Part shown: piece after piece, positions 13,940 through 16,374 of the stretch | Layout of the letters: every line of letters begins with the position of its first letter | Numbering within the stretch: the first letter of the stretch is position 1 | Source of the DNA: Planctomycetota bacterium | GTDB lineage: Bacteria; Planctomycetota; B143-G9 | Length of the DNA: 16,374 nt | NCBI GenBank assembly: GCA_003644275.1 | Contig: QNBY01000006.1 | Coordinates: 1 to 16,374, forward strand | Direction of reading: 5' to 3' | The notes under the pieces: model-generated | Databases searched by the model: none | What the model saw: the letters and a program-made list of their open reading frames with translations, nothing else | Told to the model about the DNA's origin: nothing | Position numbers and translations under genes: made by a program

Positions 13940-16374
13940 ATGAAGAAGGACGAGCGCAGGCCATCCATCAGGTCCGAGGCTCTCGAAGCGAACCTGCGGG
14001 AGACCAGGGCCGACGTGGAGATTCCGGCCGAGTTCCGCCCCCTGCTCGAGGCCGCACGCCCCCACCGCGGCCTTCACGACGAGCTCAAGAGGCTTCTGGA
14101 GGAATACTTCCACCCGTTCCGCGACGACGAGTTCGTGGTGGAGAACATGGCCCTCCAGGTGCTGGGGCGGTGGGTCCGCTACCGCTTCAAGCCCGAAAGG
14201 GGCCTTCTGTTCTCCCTGTTCGCGCGCCTGCTGTGCGACCTCGCCCTCAGCGCGGGGCGGCGCGATTTGCGCGAGGAGTCGTTCCGCGTGCTGTTCGCCT
14301 TCCTGGGCGAGGCGATGGGGCTCCCGGAGGCGGACGAGTACGCCCCCGCCGCCGCGGAGGCGCTGAGGAAGGCGGCGCGCGAGGGGGACATTGACGCCCT
14401 TCTCGGCCGCGACCGGCAGCTGCGCTCGCTGGCGAAGCGTCTCGGAGGCCGACCGGAGGTGCGGGAGGCGTTCGAGGAGCTCTACCGGCGCATAGTGGCG
14501 GAGGGGCTCGCGCGTGCGGCCGAACGGCTCGACTTTCCCGCCTGGGCGGACGACAACCCCGGCCTGCTGGAGGACCCCGCCGCGCTGAAAGCGGCCTTCG
14601 CCGGGCTGGACCTGGAGGCGGCCGAGCGCGCCGCCCGCCGCCTGCGCAAGGGCGGCGTGAAGGCGGAGGAACTGCTCTCCCTTCCCACGCTGGGCGGGAT
14701 AATAAACGACGCCCTGCTCCGCTTGTCCTCCCTGAAGAATCCCTCCGACGCCCTTCAGGCGGCGCTCTTCTTCCTGAAGGACGACACCGCGCTGCACCGC
14801 CAGGGGGAGATACTCTCGCTGCTCATGGACCGCCTGAACGCGCTCGTGAGCGAGGGGGACGAGCGGCGCTTCGAGCGCACCATCCACCAGCTCACCGCCT
14901 TCCTCAAGAGGCGCAGCGACTTCAGCGCCGCGGTGCGGTTCGACATATACGAGCGGATAGGCCGCGCGGCGGGCCGGGCCGGGCTCGAACGCGCCGCCCG
15001 CGCCTTGACCGACGCCATACTCTCCTGGCGCTTCGAGGAGCCCGGCGTGCAGGGCGCGACGGAAGAATGGAAGATGCGGGCGAACCCGCACCACGTGGCG
15101 AACATACGCTGCCTGCTCTCGATAATCGCCTCCAACCCGCCGCTGTACCGCCGTCTGATATGCGCGCTGACGCTGTTCCTGCGCTTCGGCGGCGTGTTCG
15201 TGCCGGACACCGCCCTGCTCCAGAAGGACGTCTCCGCCCTGCTGGCGGCGGACATAGGGCCGGTGTACCACCACGTGAGGCAGTTGCTGCGCTCGCTTCC
15301 CGTCTTCTTCAACGAGCTCGGGGCGGAAGGAGAGCTGAGGCGGCTTTCCACGGCGTTGGACCAGGCGTCCGCGCGGCGGGATTCCATCGTGCACTTCCTC
15401 AGGAAGGCGGTGCCCGCGGAGACGAACAACCTGCTGGTGGAGTTCTCGCTGGAGGTGCTCCGCTACTGGGCCACGGGAGAGACGGAGGGGCTGGTGCGCT
15501 TCCTGCCTCCGTCGCTCGCCGCCGCGCCGGAGAGGGAGGCGGCCTTCGCGGAGGGACCGAGGCGGGTGCTCGCCGTCCTCGCGCCGGACGGGGACCTGGA
15601 GCGCTTGCTCGCAATGCCCCCCGACGAGCTCGAGCGCAGGGCGGAGGAGCTCCGCCGCGGCGGAGCGGACCCGGACGCCGTGGAGCGCGTGCGTTGCCTG
15701 GTCCGCATGACGCAGCTTCTGAGGGACAAGTACTTCTTCTCCGCCTCCGAGACGGTGGCGCGGGTGGCGCACAGCAGCCGCATACCGGACGAGCTGCGCG
15801 AGCGCTTCGAACGCGCGGCCGCGGGCGGAAACGACCGGGCGCTCATCGACGCCCTGCTCGACGTGGTGGAGCACCTGAAGGGCGTCGTCCTCTCCCGCGC
15901 TCCCACCTCGCCGCAGGAGAACATATACTACAAGCGCCACGTGGCGGCGGGCATTCCCTCGATGTACGGCGACTACCGGGAGGAGCGTTTCGACGCTCTG
16001 GGGCTCTCGTTCAGGCTGGAGCGGATGGGCTCGGAGCTGCTGGCGAGGCTCGCCGCGCGCACGACGCAGGGAGCGTACCTGTCCAAGGAGTTCCTGTGGG
16101 CGTCCACCCGGTTGCTGGAGAGGTTCCGGCGGGCGCTGGACGCGGACGGGCTGCTGAGGGACTCGTTCGTCACGGCGACGGACCTTCTGGAGAAGTCGCT
16201 GGAGAGCTACCGCATAACCTACCTCCAGTTCAGGGACATACTGAAGCATTTCCTGGCGTCGGCGGTCCGCGGGACGGTGGAGGGGCCGGTGCTGGGCGAG
16301 TTCGCCGAGGCCGCCTCCCAGCTCGCCCGCAACGGCGTCTTCCCGGGCTTCGAGGGGGAGGAGGGAGCCGCGGC
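13940..16374 (+). CDS. Large helical protein, probably N-terminal part of a PEP/pyruvate-binding (PPDK-like) protein; runs off the window
   Basis: The first 811 codons of a longer gene with no stop before the window edge. ATG 13940 has AAGGAG four bases upstream. The sequence is leucine-, arginine- and glutamate-rich, with no signal peptide or membrane segment, so it is a mostly helical cytosolic protein. Blocks such as FGGVFVPDTALLQKDV (about 412-427), SIVHFLRKAV and NIYYKRHVAAGIPSMYG (661-677) resemble, from memory, the long N-terminal region of proteins annotated as PEP/pyruvate-binding or PPDK-like. No ATP-grasp, phosphohistidine or other catalytic motif lies in the visible part. The assignment is therefore tentative; the safe description is a conserved large protein of unknown function. 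It has its own promoter and follows a terminator, so it is independent of the metG operon. Confidence 0.6.
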   Translation, partial: MKKDERRPSIRSEALEANLRETRADVEIPAEFRPLLEAARPHRGLHDELKRLLEEYFHPFRDDEFVVENMALQVLGRWVRYRFKPERGLLFSLFARLLCDLALSAGRRDLREESFRVLFAFLGEAMGLPEADEYAPAAAEALRKAAREGDIDALLGRDRQLRSLAKRLGGRPEVREAFEELYRRIVAEGLARAAERLDFPAWADDNPGLLEDPAALKAAFAGLDLEAAERAARRLRKGGVKAEELLSLPTLGGIINDALLRLSSLKNPSDALQAALFFLKDDTALHRQGEILSLLMDRLNALVSEGDERRFERTIHQLTAFLKRRSDFSAAVRFDIYERIGRAAGRAGLERAARALTDAILSWRFEEPGVQGATEEWKMRANPHHVANIRCLLSIIASNPPLYRRLICALTLFLRFGGVFVPDTALLQKDVSALLAADIGPVYHHVRQLLRSLPVFFNELGAEGELRRLSTALDQASARRDSIVHFLRKAVPAETNNLLVEFSLEVLRYWATGETEGLVRFLPPSLAAAPEREAAFAEGPRRVLAVLAPDGDLERLLAMPPDELERRAEELRRGGADPDAVERVRCLVRMTQLLRDKYFFSASETVARVAHSSRIPDELRERFERAAAGGNDRALIDALLDVVEHLKGVVLSRAPTSPQENIYYKRHVAAGIPSMYGDYREERFDALGLSFRLERMGSELLARLAARTTQGAYLSKEFLWASTRLLERFRRALDADGLLRDSFVTATDLLEKSLESYRITYLQFRDILKHFLASAVRGTVEGPVLGEFAEAASQLARNGVFPGFEGEEGAA

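Overview
This window comes from a GC-rich bacterium. All genes lie on the + strand and are packed tightly, often with overlapping ends. Isoleucine ATA and arginine AGG codons are common despite the high GC, except in the large secreted-protein gene. That codon habit, the CFIAT-type C-terminal box, the sigma-54 activator and the tmk-holB-ricT-metG order suggest a little-studied, possibly uncultivated lineage. I cannot place it in a phylum from sequence alone. Nothing here looks like a phage, transposon, CRISPR array or plasmid, and no gap between genes exceeds about 175 bases.

Region 1 (2-2444): the 3' part of a ketopantoate reductase gene (panE-like) overlaps a complete GAF plus AAA+ plus Fis-type HTH sigma-54 activator. 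No sigma-54 promoter is visible nearby, so the activator's target is probably elsewhere.

Region 2 (2445-6275): a stand-alone transcription unit. It has a near-consensus sigma-70 promoter, one secreted 1201-residue protein and a strong intrinsic terminator. The protein carries a signal peptide, a nidogen-like N-terminal region, six copies of a CTGYxGTGS / xIxWxWQ repeat, seven about 48-residue propeller blades, and a Gly6-CFIATCAFG C-terminal box.

Region 3 (6284-13699): probably one eight-gene operon from a single promoter. The first half is a lipoate module: dihydrolipoamide dehydrogenase, LipB, LipA and an 84-residue free-standing lipoyl-domain protein. No E1 or E2 component is present. The second half is a conserved housekeeping string: thymidylate kinase, DNA polymerase III delta-prime, the PSP1-domain protein RicT and methionyl-tRNA synthetase.

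Region 4 (13696-16374): a tRNA-Ala(CGC) gene with its own promoter and terminator. It is followed by the first 811 codons of a very long cytosolic protein that runs off the window. From remembered family signatures, this is probably the N-terminal part of a PEP/pyruvate-binding (PPDK-like) protein, but no catalytic domain is visible here.

Most of the window is ordinary housekeeping DNA. The unusual items are the secreted repeat/propeller protein, the orphan lipoyl-domain protein beside its modifying enzymes, a palindrome shared by two promoter regions, and the large truncated gene.
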